A stretch of DNA of 64,000 nt from Caballeronia humi (GTDB lineage: Bacteria > Pseudomonadota > Gammaproteobacteria > Burkholderiales > Burkholderiaceae). A program made the translations under genes and the position numbers. The notes beneath the pieces were generated by a model. It did no database searches. It worked only from the letters and a program-made list of their open reading frames with translations, and was not told where the DNA came from. The DNA lies in contig NZ_FCNW02000029.1 in assembly GCF_001544475.1 (NCBI RefSeq), positions 21,312 through 85,311 on the forward strand, in the 5' to 3' direction. Numbering within the stretch: the first letter of the stretch is position 1; each line of letters begins with the position of its first letter. This document shows positions 7,291 to 16,665 of this stretch, one piece after another.

Positions 7291-8868
7291 TCAATACGGA
7301 ATATCGTTGCGTCCCGGCTTTTGCGGCTTCGACACGACGAACGGTGCGTCCGTGGACAACTCGACGCGCATCTCGCCGATCGCGATCACCTGGCCTTTCG
7401 GCGCCGTGGTGCCATCGACCCGCACGAGCGAGATCACGTGCTCGCGCGAAGCCTTGACACGCCCTTTGACGAGCGCGGCCGTTGCCGGATATTCGAGCGT
7501 GACCGAGCCGTGATGCGCGGCGCTCGCGATCTCGAAAGCCCCCAGCGTTCCGATGTAATACTTCGACCCGACTGCATCGATATCCGCGTTGTCCGGCAGA
7601 TCCATATAGACGTTGTAGAAATAACCGCCCATTGCTCCCGCAGCCGAAATCGCGAGTTTGTCGAACACGACCTTTACCGACCTGTAGCGCTTGGTCGCTT
7701 TCTGGGCATTCGTGGTTGCCGCCGGGGCCACGGTGGAATCACTGGCGGTGGAGTTGGTGGTCGAGGTCGTCGCTACGACATCCGGAAAGTCCGAGGTGGT
7801 CGCCGAAATCACGTTGTCGATCGTCTGGACCGAGGCCGCTTCGGCCGTGACGAGCACACTGACCGACTGCGTCCCCAGCGCGACGTTCTTGACGCCACCG
7901 ATCGAACGTGTATCGGCGCTGATATCGGTCGCCGGCACCGCGGTGTAACTCGTCACGACAGGCGGCCGTTTCAGGGCTCGCGAGGTGCTGGCCTGCACCC
8001 GGATGATGCGGCCAACCTGCACTTGCGGCGGCAGCACCAGCGGTCGGGTCGCGTTCGCATAATCGTAAGCGGTTCTGTAAGGCGCCGTCGTGCCCGACCT
8101 GCGCGGCGAGTACGTCTGTACCTTCGGCATCGTCATGCCGGGCGCGTACACAAACGGCTCGGGGCCAGTCGTCGTCCAGTAGGGCGAAGTCGATACCGGC
8201 ATCGTCCGGCCGTCGGGCAGCGCCCAGGCATGCCACAGCCGGTCGACGTTGCAATGGTGAAGGTAGAAGATCGGATCGGTCGGCGACGTCATCTGCGACA
8301 TCACGTTGCCAATAATGTTATGAATCGGATTGTGCGGACGCGTTTCGAAACGCTCCTCGAACGAATTGACCGTGCCGCGCTGGAAGTTCACCGTCGAGGC
8401 TTGAAATGGTGTCAGGTCGAGCGCGCTATAGACGTTCGTGTTCACGCGGGGAACATACAGCGGATTACCGCTCGCGGTATCGGTGAATTCAGCCGGCATG
8501 GTGGGATACGTATACCAATCCCAATACGGCAGCGTCAGATACGAATCACCCGAAATCAGCTTCAACTGGCGCTCGAAATACCACATATAGCCCCGATGCC
8601 AGGCAAGAAAATACGGCAGCTTATGGGGACAATAATTGACGTGCACGTTGACCCAATACAGCCAGGAGTTCGGGTCGGACGCATTGGTGTTGGCGCGCAT
8701 CGTCGCAATCGCGTTCAAAAAGGATGCGTACTGAGACGTCAGCTTGAATTGCTGCCACTCCACACGTATCGGGTTCCCCGTTTGGCCAAAGCTCGGTAGC
8801 GCTGCGAGAGACAGTGCCGAGGCGGCTCCCCCCAGAAACGTTCGTCGGTCAAGTTTTAAATGGCTCAT
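7291..8868 (-). CDS. Tat-exported tyrosinase (type-3 copper polyphenol oxidase)
   Basis: This 525-residue enzyme would oxidise phenols or catechols with O2. A Tat signal begins the protein (DRRTFLGGAASALSLAALPSF), so it is exported folded. The CuA site is seen in WVNVHVNYCPHKLPYFLAWHRGY (three His, with a Cys that could form the thioether bridge), and the CuB site in RPHNPIHNIIG followed by DPIFYLHHCNVDRLWHAW. Residues from about 300 onward form a long Thr/Ser/Ala-rich beta domain resembling the C-terminal domain of latent polyphenol oxidases, which can shield the active site. It is monocistronic here: the next gene on this strand lies about 770 bp upstream. A role in phenolic detoxification or melanin formation is inference. 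Confidence 0.9.
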   Translation of the reverse strand: MSHLKLDRRTFLGGAASALSLAALPSFGQTGNPIRVEWQQFKLTSQYASFLNAIATMRANTNASDPNSWLYWVNVHVNYCPHKLPYFLAWHRGYMWYFERQLKLISGDSYLTLPYWDWYTYPTMPAEFTDTASGNPLYVPRVNTNVYSALDLTPFQASTVNFQRGTVNSFEERFETRPHNPIHNIIGNVMSQMTSPTDPIFYLHHCNVDRLWHAWALPDGRTMPVSTSPYWTTTGPEPFVYAPGMTMPKVQTYSPRRSGTTAPYRTAYDYANATRPLVLPPQVQVGRIIRVQASTSRALKRPPVVTSYTAVPATDISADTRSIGGVKNVALGTQSVSVLVTAEAASVQTIDNVISATTSDFPDVVATTSTTNSTASDSTVAPAATTNAQKATKRYRSVKVVFDKLAISAAGAMGGYFYNVYMDLPDNADIDAVGSKYYIGTLGAFEIASAAHHGSVTLEYPATAALVKGRVKASREHVISLVRVDGTTAPKGQVIAIGEMRVELSTDAPFVVSKPQKPGRNDIPY

Positions 8869-9398
8869 GAAATTTCTCCAGTAGTAGCCCTGGTCAATCG
8901 ATGAATGCAGGTGAACACCCTGAAAACGCGGTGTTTTTTGATCGTGGCGATGTTATTGGCTATGGCGCAGGCGAAGTCGCCGCCTGGCTCGGTGGATAAC
9001 GATTGCGCAAACGCGCAACACGAGAGTTGATCGGTTCGCGAGACTAAAGGTCGTCTCGGCCGCGAAGTTGATAAGGAAATCTACTTCAAGCGGCGCCAAT
9101 ATTAACGTGCGCTGTCGCACATGTTTTGTAGGATAATCTGACGAAATAATTCGGGCCACTGCGCTTTTGAAATAAACCCTGACAGGAGTTGATTCACTTA
9201 CGTTATTTACCGCCGTCGCGGGTTAAGAAGGCGGATTGAAGCGGGGCTAAACGGCCATTACAGCGTGGATCGAAGGGTTAACGAAACACGGGTCCCCCAG
9301 CCTGCAATTTTCCATAGTGGATTGTCCGTGAGGACGGTACGCAACACTCTTTTCGAATTGCCTTACGATTACGATTTCGGACGCGCTGCGAGCGGAAT

Positions 9399-9412
9399 TT
9401 GATTTCGATCAA
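9399..9412. promoter_or_regulatory. Exact FNR/Anr-type box
   Basis: TTGAT-N4-ATCAA matches the FNR-family consensus at every defined base, within the longer palindrome ATTTGAT-TTCG-ATCAAAT. The nearest start codon it could serve is tyrosinase, about 530 bp away on the minus strand. That distance is unusually long, so either the transcript leader is long or an unannotated small transcript starts here. Confidence 0.45.
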
Positions 9413-9484
9413 ATCGCCGTTTCGAGTCAGACCCCCGTTCAGGAACTTGCTTTAATTCGCGATAGAGGAAAATTTTCAGATTTG

Positions 9485-9512
9485 TTTAAAGCGAGTTTAG
9501 CGGCGCTTTAAA
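9485..9512. terminator. Hairpin downstream of the first GLUG exoprotein gene
   Basis: TTTAAAGCG (9485-9493) and CGCTTTAAA (9504-9512) pair perfectly around a 10-nt loop, with AT-rich outer ends. On the minus strand this lies about 125 bp after the stop of the 788-residue GLUG exoprotein and could end its mRNA. No long U-run follows, so it might instead be a regulatory palindrome. Confidence 0.35.
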
Positions 9513-9636
9513 TCGACACTCGTCGAGTGAAATTCGAGCGGAAACGGCAAGGCGCCGCGCAACGTCGAGGCGACCACGAATACGTGCAGTGCATCAAGAT
9601 GGACGACGCGCGCCGATAGCGACGCGCGTGCAGCAA

Positions 9637-12003
9637 TCAATGCTCGGTCTGCCACCTCAGAACCGGATGCGTTCCGCCGGCCGGTATCACCCAGACGCCG
9701 GTGTCTCCGAAGTTCCACGTCGGGCCGAAACTGGTGACGGAACTCATTTGCGCCGTCGTGAGACCGTTCGCCGCTGGAACCGCCGTACCTTCATACACGC
9801 CGTTCGTGCGGCCGGTTGTTTGCGTGTCCCAGTACACGTCGCTGCCGATCGTGCCCGTGTTGTAGCGCGTAATACCACCGACCGAAGGCGGCACGCCCGG
9901 CGCAATCGACGTCGACGCGAACGATTCGGTGATCGTCCCGTTGTTGAAGTCGACGAGCCCGCCCGTGCCGAGCCCGCCCGCCGAGCCCGACGCATACGAC
10001 TGCCGGATCGTGCCCTCGTTCACGCCGACCAGACCGCCCGCGCCCGCTTGCGCGCCGCCGTTGACCGAACCCGTCGCGTAAGACTGGGTGATGAGGCCGT
10101 TGTTCGTCGCGACGAGGCCGCCCAGTTCGCCCGAACCGCTGACCGTGGCGCCGCTGCCCGAGCGTTCGATGGTGCCGTTGTTGATACCGACGAGACCGCC
10201 CGCGCCTGCACCGGAGAAAGCGTTGACCGGCGACACGTCACCCGACGTGTACGCATGCGTGATGAGGCCGTTGTTCATCCCGGCAAGAATGCCGACCGCC
10301 GCGACGAACGAGTTCGCCGTCGAGTCGATGAGCCCGACGTTGCGAACCACACCCGCGCTGCCGATCGTCGAAAAGAGGCCGACGTAGGCCAGATACGAAG
10401 GATCGGATTCGTTGTAGCCCGTTATTCTGATGCCCTTGATGACGTGGTCCATGCCATCGAACTGGCCCTGGAATGCCGTCTGCGTACGGCTGCCGAGCGA
10501 CGTGAAATTCGTAGTGGACGTGCTTGCGTCGATGTCCTTGCCGAGCGCATACGTCCCTGCGAGATCGTTCGAAATGGCGGCGAGATCGTCGACCGTGTTG
10601 ACGAGCTTATAGGCCGTCAACTGCGTCTTGAGACCGCTGTAGTCCGCGGGACTCCAGTCCGGATTGCTGCGTATCGTGCCGCCGCTATACGTGCCGTTCA
10701 TGTCGTAGAACGCGGAGACGGTGCCCGTGCTCTGCGACCAGTCGATCGTGCCGCCGTTGGTCACGCTGCCGCCGTTGTTGACGCTGCCCGCGTCCGCGCG
10801 CAAGGTCAGATTGCCGGCACCGGTATTGCCGATCGTCGCGAGCGGGCCGATGCTCACTGAGTGGCTCGCGTTCAACGTGAGCGATGCGTCGCCGCTCCAG
10901 CGCAACGTCGTTTGCACTTCGATGTCGCCGCTCGTCGAGTTCACAGTGATCGACGTGCCGCGCGACAGGTTGCTCGCGAGCGCGGCGACGGATCGCGGAC
11001 CCGCCACGTACGCGGGGGCGGTCACGTTCCACTGCGCGGCATCCACGACGCTCTGATCGAGATCGAATGTTTTCGCGCTTGTATCGACGGCGCCGCCGCT
11101 GCCGTTCGAATTCGATGCCGAGATATAACCGTGGCTCTGCACCGTGCCGCTATCGGCGACGAGCCACACATGGCCGTCGCGTGTCGCGGTGCCGGTGGCA
11201 CGCAATTCGCCGTGCTCGCCCGCGAGCGCGAAGATATTGCCATCGGCCGCCTGCAGGTTGATCTGCGCGGCGCTGATCGTACCTTTGTTGACCACGTTGC
11301 CCTGGCTGCCCACTTGCACGAAGACCTGCTGGCCGCTCGTCGAATCCTTGAGCAACACTTCGCTGCCCGCCGCGAGTTCGACGGTTCCGAGCGGCGCCGA
11401 TATCGTGCCCTCGTTCACGGCAGCCTTGCGCGAGATCAGGAACACGTCGCCCTGGCTCGAACCGATCTTGCCGAGATTGACGACCACGGCGCAACTATCG
11501 CCGGTCAGCGAGAGCGGGCCGCCGTTCATGAATGCGTCATTGGTGACGTCGAGCGTAGAGGCGACGAAGCGCCCGCCTGTCGTCACGACGCCACTCGTGC
11601 CGACCAGCACGCCCTGCGGATTGATGAGGTAGAAGCTGCCTGTGGCGTTCAGATTGCCGTCGATGACCGAACGATCGATGCCCGTCACGCGGCTGAGCGT
11701 CGCGCCCGTTCCGTTGTTGACCGTCACGCTGTTGCCGCTGCCGATTGAAAAGCTGCGCCAGTCGATGACGCCGCGCGTCGTGGTCTGCGTGATGTCGAGG
11801 GCAGTGCCGTTCGCGCGAATCGCGCCGGCGCCTGCAACGAAGCTGCCGCCATCGGGTAATGGACCCGCCTGGGCGTACTGTGTCGCGAACACCATCAATG
11901 CGATCGCGCGGAGGGGAAACCCTGGCGCAAAAGGTCGATGCCGTGGAAGGAAAAAGTCACGCACGGGAATTCCGGGAATCTGTGCGGTTCGAGCGTGCGT
12001 CAT
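9637..12003 (-). CDS. TpsA-like exoprotein with haemagglutination-activity domain and GLUG repeats (copy 1)
   Basis: A 788-residue surface or secreted protein. After an extended N-terminal signal (hydrophobic core ALMVFATQYAQA near residue 37) comes a two-partner-secretion domain of about 120 residues. Its hallmarks are DITQTTTRGVIDWRSFSIG, SRVTG and LINPQGVLVG. The middle is a repetitive beta-helix rich in Gly, Asn, Thr and Ser. Residues about 560-720 carry roughly six GLUG motifs (GGLVGINNGTI, GGLVGVNEGTI and similar), as found in adhesins and IgA-peptidase-type surface proteins. TGGAG precedes the ATG. It is a tandem paralogue of the next gene, with the same length and domain order. A TpsB transporter would be required for export and is not in this window. 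Confidence 0.88.
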   Translation of the reverse strand: MTHARTAQIPGIPVRDFFLPRHRPFAPGFPLRAIALMVFATQYAQAGPLPDGGSFVAGAGAIRANGTALDITQTTTRGVIDWRSFSIGSGNSVTVNNGTGATLSRVTGIDRSVIDGNLNATGSFYLINPQGVLVGTSGVVTTGGRFVASTLDVTNDAFMNGGPLSLTGDSCAVVVNLGKIGSSQGDVFLISRKAAVNEGTISAPLGTVELAAGSEVLLKDSTSGQQVFVQVGSQGNVVNKGTISAAQINLQAADGNIFALAGEHGELRATGTATRDGHVWLVADSGTVQSHGYISASNSNGSGGAVDTSAKTFDLDQSVVDAAQWNVTAPAYVAGPRSVAALASNLSRGTSITVNSTSGDIEVQTTLRWSGDASLTLNASHSVSIGPLATIGNTGAGNLTLRADAGSVNNGGSVTNGGTIDWSQSTGTVSAFYDMNGTYSGGTIRSNPDWSPADYSGLKTQLTAYKLVNTVDDLAAISNDLAGTYALGKDIDASTSTTNFTSLGSRTQTAFQGQFDGMDHVIKGIRITGYNESDPSYLAYVGLFSTIGSAGVVRNVGLIDSTANSFVAAVGILAGMNNGLITHAYTSGDVSPVNAFSGAGAGGLVGINNGTIERSGSGATVSGSGELGGLVATNNGLITQSYATGSVNGGAQAGAGGLVGVNEGTIRQSYASGSAGGLGTGGLVDFNNGTITESFASTSIAPGVPPSVGGITRYNTGTIGSDVYWDTQTTGRTNGVYEGTAVPAANGLTTAQMSSVTSFGPTWNFGDTGVWVIPAGGTHPVLRWQTEH

Positions 12004-12204
12004 GCTTCACTCCAGGGAGACAGCGATTCTTCTTACGATCGGCCTTAAGTCCCTATTAGTTATAGCAGACCACGCAAAAGCGCACATCTCGTCTACCCCA
12101 GCTAAATCGGACATTGTTCACGGCCATTTTGACCACCCGTTTCGGACGATTTTTATATCCGTTTCAAGTGGGAATTTTTCTCTGAATTTTGCGGCCGCAT
12201 ATTG

Positions 12205-12243
12205 AATACAGAGCGAAACGCATTAAGCGCTTCGCTCTGTATT
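12205..12243 (-). terminator. Strong hairpin downstream of the second GLUG exoprotein
   Basis: AATACAGAGCGAA (12205-12217) pairs perfectly with TTCGCTCTGTATT (12231-12243). One mismatch follows, then three more pairs, closing a 5-nt loop. It lies 28 bp beyond the stop of the upstream GLUG gene and would separate the two tandem genes transcriptionally. The U-tract is poor (UGUAUU CAAUAU), so partial read-through is possible. Confidence 0.6.
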
Positions 12244-12270
12244 TATCATCGCGCGGTTCGAAAGATGAGC

Positions 12271-14634
12271 TTATTGCCCGTAGAGCCAGCGGAGTTCCGG
12301 CTCGCCGTAGCCCGGCGGCAAGGACCACACGCCGGTCGCGCTGAAGTCCCACGTCGGGCCGTACCTTGCGGGTGTGCCCATCTGCGCGATCGTCATGCCG
12401 CTCGAACGCGGCACGGTCGTTCCCGTGCCGACGCCGGCGAGTGCCCCGGACGTCTCGGTGTTCCAGTAGACGTCGCGTGCGATCGTGCCGGTGTTGTTGC
12501 CCGCGATACCACCCGAAGGCTGCGGCCTTGCGCCGGTCGATTCGAGGGTCGACGTGGTGAACGACTGGCTGATCGTGCCGCTGTTGTTGCCAACCAGGCC
12601 GCCATGATAGTTCGTGCCTTTGACGGCGCCGCTCGAATACGACTGCCCGATCGTGCCGCGATTCACTCCCACGAGTCCGCCGACCTGGCTGCGCGTCCCG
12701 CCGCTCGTATCGCCGAGCGAGTACGACTGCACGATGGCGCCGTCGTTCTCGCCGACGAGGCCGCCGGCATCCCCTTGACCCGTCACGACCACGCCGCTCC
12801 AGGAACGCTGGATCGTGCCTCGATTCACGCCGACGAGTCCGCCTGCCGATGCACCGGGCGCGGCTCCCATCGTGACGGTGCCTGTCGCGCCCATGTTGAC
12901 GATGCGGCCGTCGTTCTCGCCGGCGATCAACCCCACGGGCGCACGCGACGACGACGCGGTGCTTTCGACAAGCGCAAAGTTGCGCACGACGCCCGTCTTG
13001 CCGATCACGCCGAAGAGCCCCGTGTAGCTTCCCGTCGCCGGGGTGTACACGTTCAGGCCCGAAAGCAGATGTCCCATGCCGTCGAACTGTCCGGAGAACG
13101 GATGCGCCGAGTTGCCAATCGAGGGCACGCTGTTCTGCGTGCCGCCGAGATCGAAGCTGTTGCCGAGCGCATAGTTGCCGCCGAGGTTGCCGTTGACGGC
13201 TCTCAGATCCGCGATGGAGTTGACGAGCTGGTAGCCCGTGACCTGCGTAACGAGTCCGCTGAAAGGCGCTGCGCTCCAAGATGCATTCGTCCTGATCGTG
13301 CCCGGCGTGTAGCTACCGTTCATGTCGTACAGCGACGATACGATCCCGGTGCTTTGCGACCAGTCGAACGCGCCAAGGTTGGTGACGCTGCCGTGGTTGT
13401 CGATCGCGTTGGTGTCGGCGCGCAGCAACAGATTGCCCGCGCCCGAGTTCGCGATCGTCGTGTTGCGCGCGAACGCCACCGAGCGGTAAGCATTCAGCGC
13501 AAGCGTCGATGCGCCTTGCCAGCGCAGGTCCGATAGCACGTTGATATCGCCGCCCGATGCGTTCACCGCGATCGATGTGCCGCCCGATAGATTGTTGGCG
13601 AGCGTGGCCGCTGTCGGCTGGTCGATCGTGAACTGGGGCGCGTTGAGATTCCACTGCGCGGTGCTGACCTTCGCGCCGCTCACCTTGATCGTATCGGCGG
13701 ACATATCGACCGCGCCGCCGCTGCCGTCCGCGTTACGCGCCGCGATCGTCGCGCCGTGCGCATCGATCGCGCCGCCTTGCGCGACAAGATAAACATGGCC
13801 GTCGCGCGTCTCGGTGCCGGTCGCGCGCAGTTCGCCGTGCCTGCCGGCGAGCGCATAGATGTTGCCATCGGCGGCCTGCAGGCTGATCAGCGCCGCATGC
13901 ACAGTGCCCACGTTCACGACCCGGCCGTTGCTGGGTGCCGCGACCGACACCTGCTGTCCGTATGCCGAGTCCGTGAGGTACACCTCGCTGCCCGCTGCAA
14001 ATTCGGCGGTGCCGTTGGGAGCCTCGACGGTACCGACGTTCACGACCCGGTTGCGTGACACGAGGAACACATCGCCGCCGCTCGAACTGATCTTGCCGAG
14101 ATTGACCACAGAGGCGTTCGAGTTCCCCGAGAGCGTCAGGTAATACGAACCTTCCATGAAGGAATCGTTGTCGGTGTCGAGCGTGGAAGCGACGAAGCGG
14201 CCGCCCGTAGTGATCACGCCGGTGCGTCCGACAAGCACGCCTTGCGGATTGATGAGGTACACGCTGCCGGTCGCGGTGAGCTTGCCGTCGATCGTCGACA
14301 TCTCACTGCCGGTGACGCGATTGAGCGTTGCGCCGGAGCCGTTGTTGATCGACACGGTACGTCCAGCGCCGATCGAAAAGCCGTTCCAGTTGATGACGCC
14401 GCGATCTCCCGACTGCGTGATGTCGAGGTTCGCGCCGTTGCGCGTGATGGTGCCCGAGCCCGCTACGAATTTGCCGTTATCGGGCAAAGGCGGCGCGGCA
14501 GACACGCTTGCAGCATGGATGCCCACACTGAGTGCAACCAGGACCGGCAGCGACCGAAGCCTCGAAGGCACGACGCGACCAGCGGAACAACAGAGCGCAG
14601 TTGCGCTCGAGAGACGGTAGTCGGATTGCCGCAT
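12271..14634 (-). CDS. TpsA-like exoprotein with haemagglutination-activity domain and GLUG repeats (copy 2)
   Basis: A 787-residue paralogue of the neighbouring 788-residue protein. The order is the same: a signal region ending near SVSAAPPLPDNG, a TPS domain (DITQSGDRGVINWNGFSIG, LNRVTG, LINPQGVLVG), a repetitive beta-helical middle, then about six GLUG repeats (GGLVGVNRGTI, GGLVGENDGAI, GGLVGNNSGTI). The sequence differs clearly throughout, so the duplication is old or under diversifying pressure. Both genes begin shortly after a CTGGAGTG ribosome-binding motif. The protein probably forms a rod-like adhesin exported by a TpsB partner encoded elsewhere. Adhesion or contact-dependent functions are family-based inference; no toxin domain is visible at the C-terminus. 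Confidence 0.88.
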   Translation of the reverse strand: MRQSDYRLSSATALCCSAGRVVPSRLRSLPVLVALSVGIHAASVSAAPPLPDNGKFVAGSGTITRNGANLDITQSGDRGVINWNGFSIGAGRTVSINNGSGATLNRVTGSEMSTIDGKLTATGSVYLINPQGVLVGRTGVITTGGRFVASTLDTDNDSFMEGSYYLTLSGNSNASVVNLGKISSSGGDVFLVSRNRVVNVGTVEAPNGTAEFAAGSEVYLTDSAYGQQVSVAAPSNGRVVNVGTVHAALISLQAADGNIYALAGRHGELRATGTETRDGHVYLVAQGGAIDAHGATIAARNADGSGGAVDMSADTIKVSGAKVSTAQWNLNAPQFTIDQPTAATLANNLSGGTSIAVNASGGDINVLSDLRWQGASTLALNAYRSVAFARNTTIANSGAGNLLLRADTNAIDNHGSVTNLGAFDWSQSTGIVSSLYDMNGSYTPGTIRTNASWSAAPFSGLVTQVTGYQLVNSIADLRAVNGNLGGNYALGNSFDLGGTQNSVPSIGNSAHPFSGQFDGMGHLLSGLNVYTPATGSYTGLFGVIGKTGVVRNFALVESTASSSRAPVGLIAGENDGRIVNMGATGTVTMGAAPGASAGGLVGVNRGTIQRSWSGVVVTGQGDAGGLVGENDGAIVQSYSLGDTSGGTRSQVGGLVGVNRGTIGQSYSSGAVKGTNYHGGLVGNNSGTISQSFTTSTLESTGARPQPSGGIAGNNTGTIARDVYWNTETSGALAGVGTGTTVPRSSGMTIAQMGTPARYGPTWDFSATGVWSLPPGYGEPELRWLYGQ

Positions 14635-14947
14635 AAGCCACTCCAGTGTGCGGATACCCCGAGGTTTATTTCTTTAATAGTTATCGAATACCGTTGTCGC
14701 GCAGTGTATCAGAGGGAATTTCATTTTTAAGATGAATTTCGAATGTCGTTGAAGGATAGAAATAAGGGGCGGCTTGCGAGTCGAGACGAAGGAAACCAAT
14801 GACGCGCGCTGCTTTCCGCGGAGAGCGGCAATCGATGGTTATACCGATTTACAACTGTGGCGTGAGAGAGGGCTAGCTAAATTTCTTTAAATCCTGATAC
14901 AGCGTGACGCGCCTCTCTTGCCCTGCTAGGCCAGGCAAGGCAGTATC
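14635..14947. other. Divergent promoter region of GLUG exoprotein 2 and the MocR regulator
   Basis: This 313-bp gap is AT-richer than the flanking genes and holds no plausible coding frame. The near-repeat ATTTCTTTAA occurs twice (around 14670 and 14881). Promoters for both divergent genes must lie here, but no clear -35/-10 pair could be assigned with confidence. Confidence 0.5.
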
Positions 14948-16411
14948 GTGGGCTATGTCCCTGCACCCCTACCCCACATGGCGGCAAGACGCCCGCCCCG
15001 CATGAAGCGCTTCGAGTCGCTGGCCGACACGATGGCAAAGGAAATACGCTCCGGCAGCCTGCCGACAGGCTCCAGACTCCCCTCGTTGCGACACGTCATG
15101 GCGCAACATGGAGTCAGTCAATCGACGGTATTTCGCGCCTACTATCTGCTGGAAGACTGGGGGTTGATTCAGGCACGCGAGCGCTCCGGCTACTTCGTCG
15201 CGCCGGGCGCTTTAACGCAGGATCGCGTGGCGAAAGGCTCGTCCACTGGTTCCGCTAAAGTCGAAATATCGGACCTGGTCTTCTCGGTCCTTGATGCAGC
15301 TAAGCAGCCTGGCATCGTGCCGTTCGGTTCGGCGTTTCCGTCGCCAAAGCTTTTTCCTTTGCAGCGCCTTGGGAAATCGCTCGCACAGGCCGTGCGGATG
15401 ACCAACCCGTGGAGCACAGTCGTCGATCTGCCGCCGGGCAATGAGCAATTGCGACGTCAGATTGCCTTGCGTTATGTCGGCATCGGTATTGCGCAATCGA
15501 TCGACGAGATCGTCATCACTAATGGCGCGCTGGAAGCGCTCAATCTTTGCCTGACGGCCGTCACGCGACCTGGCGACGTGGTCGCTGTCGAATCGCCGGG
15601 CTTTTACGCCGCTCTCCAGGCAATTGAGCGGCTCGATCTGCGCGCGGTACAAATTCCCGTCGATCCCCAAACGGGACTCGATCTCGAAGCACTCGCGAAA
15701 GCGCTCGAAGAGCATCCGATCCGCGCATGCTGGTTCATGACCAACTTTCAGAATCCCACGGGGGCGACGCTGACGGCGGAGAAGAAGCAGGCGCTCGTCG
15801 CACTGCTCGCGGAGTATGACGTCCCTTTGATTGAAGACGACGTCTATGGGGAACTGCATCACGACCCCGACTATCCGCCGCCTGCGCTGGCTTTCGACAA
15901 AAAGGGGCTCGTCATGCACTGCAGTTCGTTTTCGAAGACGCTGGCACCGGGCTATAGAGTCGGATGGGTATCGGCGGGCCGCTTCGCCGGGCGAGTGCAG
16001 AGGCTAAAGTTGATGACGACGCTTTCCGCGAGCATCCCCGCGCAAGCGGGCATAGCGGACTATCTGCAACACGGCGGCTATGACAAGCACTTGCGCAAGT
16101 TGCGCGGTGCCTTTCGCGTACAACTCGATGCAATGAATGCCGCACTCGCGCACTATCTTCCCGACGGCGCAACATGGTCGCAGCCCAAGGGCGGCTACTT
16201 TCTCTGGGTGAAACTGCCGCGCAAGATCGATGTCATGCAACTGCATTTTCTGGCGATCGAACACGGTATCAGCATTGCGCCGGGGCCCATGTTTACAGCC
16301 TCGCATCAGTTCGGCGATTGCATCCGGCTGAACTTCGGTCATCCATGGAGCGCGGAGACCGGGAAGGCCGTCGAAACGCTCGCATCGCTTATCGAGCGCG
16401 CGGAGCGTTGA
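14948..16411 (+). CDS. MocR-type regulator: GntR DNA-binding domain fused to a PLP aminotransferase-like domain
   Basis: A 487-residue fusion. Residues about 20-85 form a GntR winged helix (LADTMAKEIRSGSLPTGSRLPSLRHVMAQHGVSQSTVFRAYYLLEDWGL). The rest is a fold-type-I aminotransferase with the PLP-binding Lys at about residue 330 (SSFSKTLAPGYRVGW), the Asn of FQNPTG and the Asp of IEDDVYGEL. Such proteins regulate using PLP or amino-compound ligands. A GTG at 14948 preceded by AGGCAAGGCAG was preferred; the ATG at 14978 lacks a ribosome-binding site. It is not clearly in an operon, since the next gene is convergent. The target is unknown and may be a divergent or neighbouring gene. Confidence 0.9.
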   Translation: MGYVPAPLPHMAARRPPRMKRFESLADTMAKEIRSGSLPTGSRLPSLRHVMAQHGVSQSTVFRAYYLLEDWGLIQARERSGYFVAPGALTQDRVAKGSSTGSAKVEISDLVFSVLDAAKQPGIVPFGSAFPSPKLFPLQRLGKSLAQAVRMTNPWSTVVDLPPGNEQLRRQIALRYVGIGIAQSIDEIVITNGALEALNLCLTAVTRPGDVVAVESPGFYAALQAIERLDLRAVQIPVDPQTGLDLEALAKALEEHPIRACWFMTNFQNPTGATLTAEKKQALVALLAEYDVPLIEDDVYGELHHDPDYPPPALAFDKKGLVMHCSSFSKTLAPGYRVGWVSAGRFAGRVQRLKLMTTLSASIPAQAGIADYLQHGGYDKHLRKLRGAFRVQLDAMNAALAHYLPDGATWSQPKGGYFLWVKLPRKIDVMQLHFLAIEHGISIAPGPMFTASHQFGDCIRLNFGHPWSAETGKAVETLASLIERAER

Positions 16412-16420
16412 GCGCAGGCC

Positions 16421-16609
16421 CTAATGCGCGATGGTCGTCGCGAGCCTTGCAAGCGTGAACAGCACCGCGCCAAAACCGCCTGCGAGGACAACCGCGACCA
16501 GCGGCAACAGCGACGGCTTCACCGCCGCGATATCGGCCTGATGCGACGCGCGCTTGCGAACGCCGAAGAAACTCCACCCTACGATCCGCATCATTTTCAA
16601 CAGGTTCAT
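16421..16609 (-). CDS. DUF2970 small membrane protein
   Basis: A 62-residue protein with the family's typical layout. A short basic N-terminal part carries the conserved SFFGVRKRASHQADI, followed by one transmembrane helix (LPLVAVVLAGGFGAVLFTLARL). DUF2970 proteins are common in beta-proteobacteria and have no assigned function. An AAGGAGAGGAA-like site precedes the ATG at 16609. It is divergent from the sulfite reductase gene, with an unusually strong hairpin between them, and converges on the MocR gene 9 bp away. Confidence 0.85.
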   Translation of the reverse strand: MNLLKMMRIVGWSFFGVRKRASHQADIAAVKPSLLPLVAVVLAGGFGAVLFTLARLATTIAH

Positions 16610-16665
16610 GGCTTCCTCTCCTTAGCGTTCACATGGGCATGTTGAATCAAGCGATGATAGAGCGG

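Larger units (their letters stand above)
8869..9636. other. 768-bp non-coding region with an FNR-type box and a hairpin
   Basis: No convincing gene is visible; short frames here lack ribosome-binding sites and family features. The stretch is more AT-rich than its surroundings. It contains an exact FNR/Anr consensus TTGAT-TTCG-ATCAA at 9399-9412, extended to ATTTGAT/ATCAAAT. It also holds a perfect 9-bp inverted repeat (9485-9493 with 9504-9512) about 125 bp beyond the end of the first GLUG gene. The tyrosinase promoter should lie in the left part. Confidence 0.5.

Noticed and set aside
8953..9159. A possible 68-residue gene upstream of tyrosinase
   Set aside because: No ribosome-binding site, low-complexity basic C-terminus and no family; it is more likely part of the tyrosinase promoter region.
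12205..12243. The hairpin considered as an insertion-sequence end
   Set aside because: No transposase, target-site duplication or second copy is visible; its position after a stop codon fits a terminator better.
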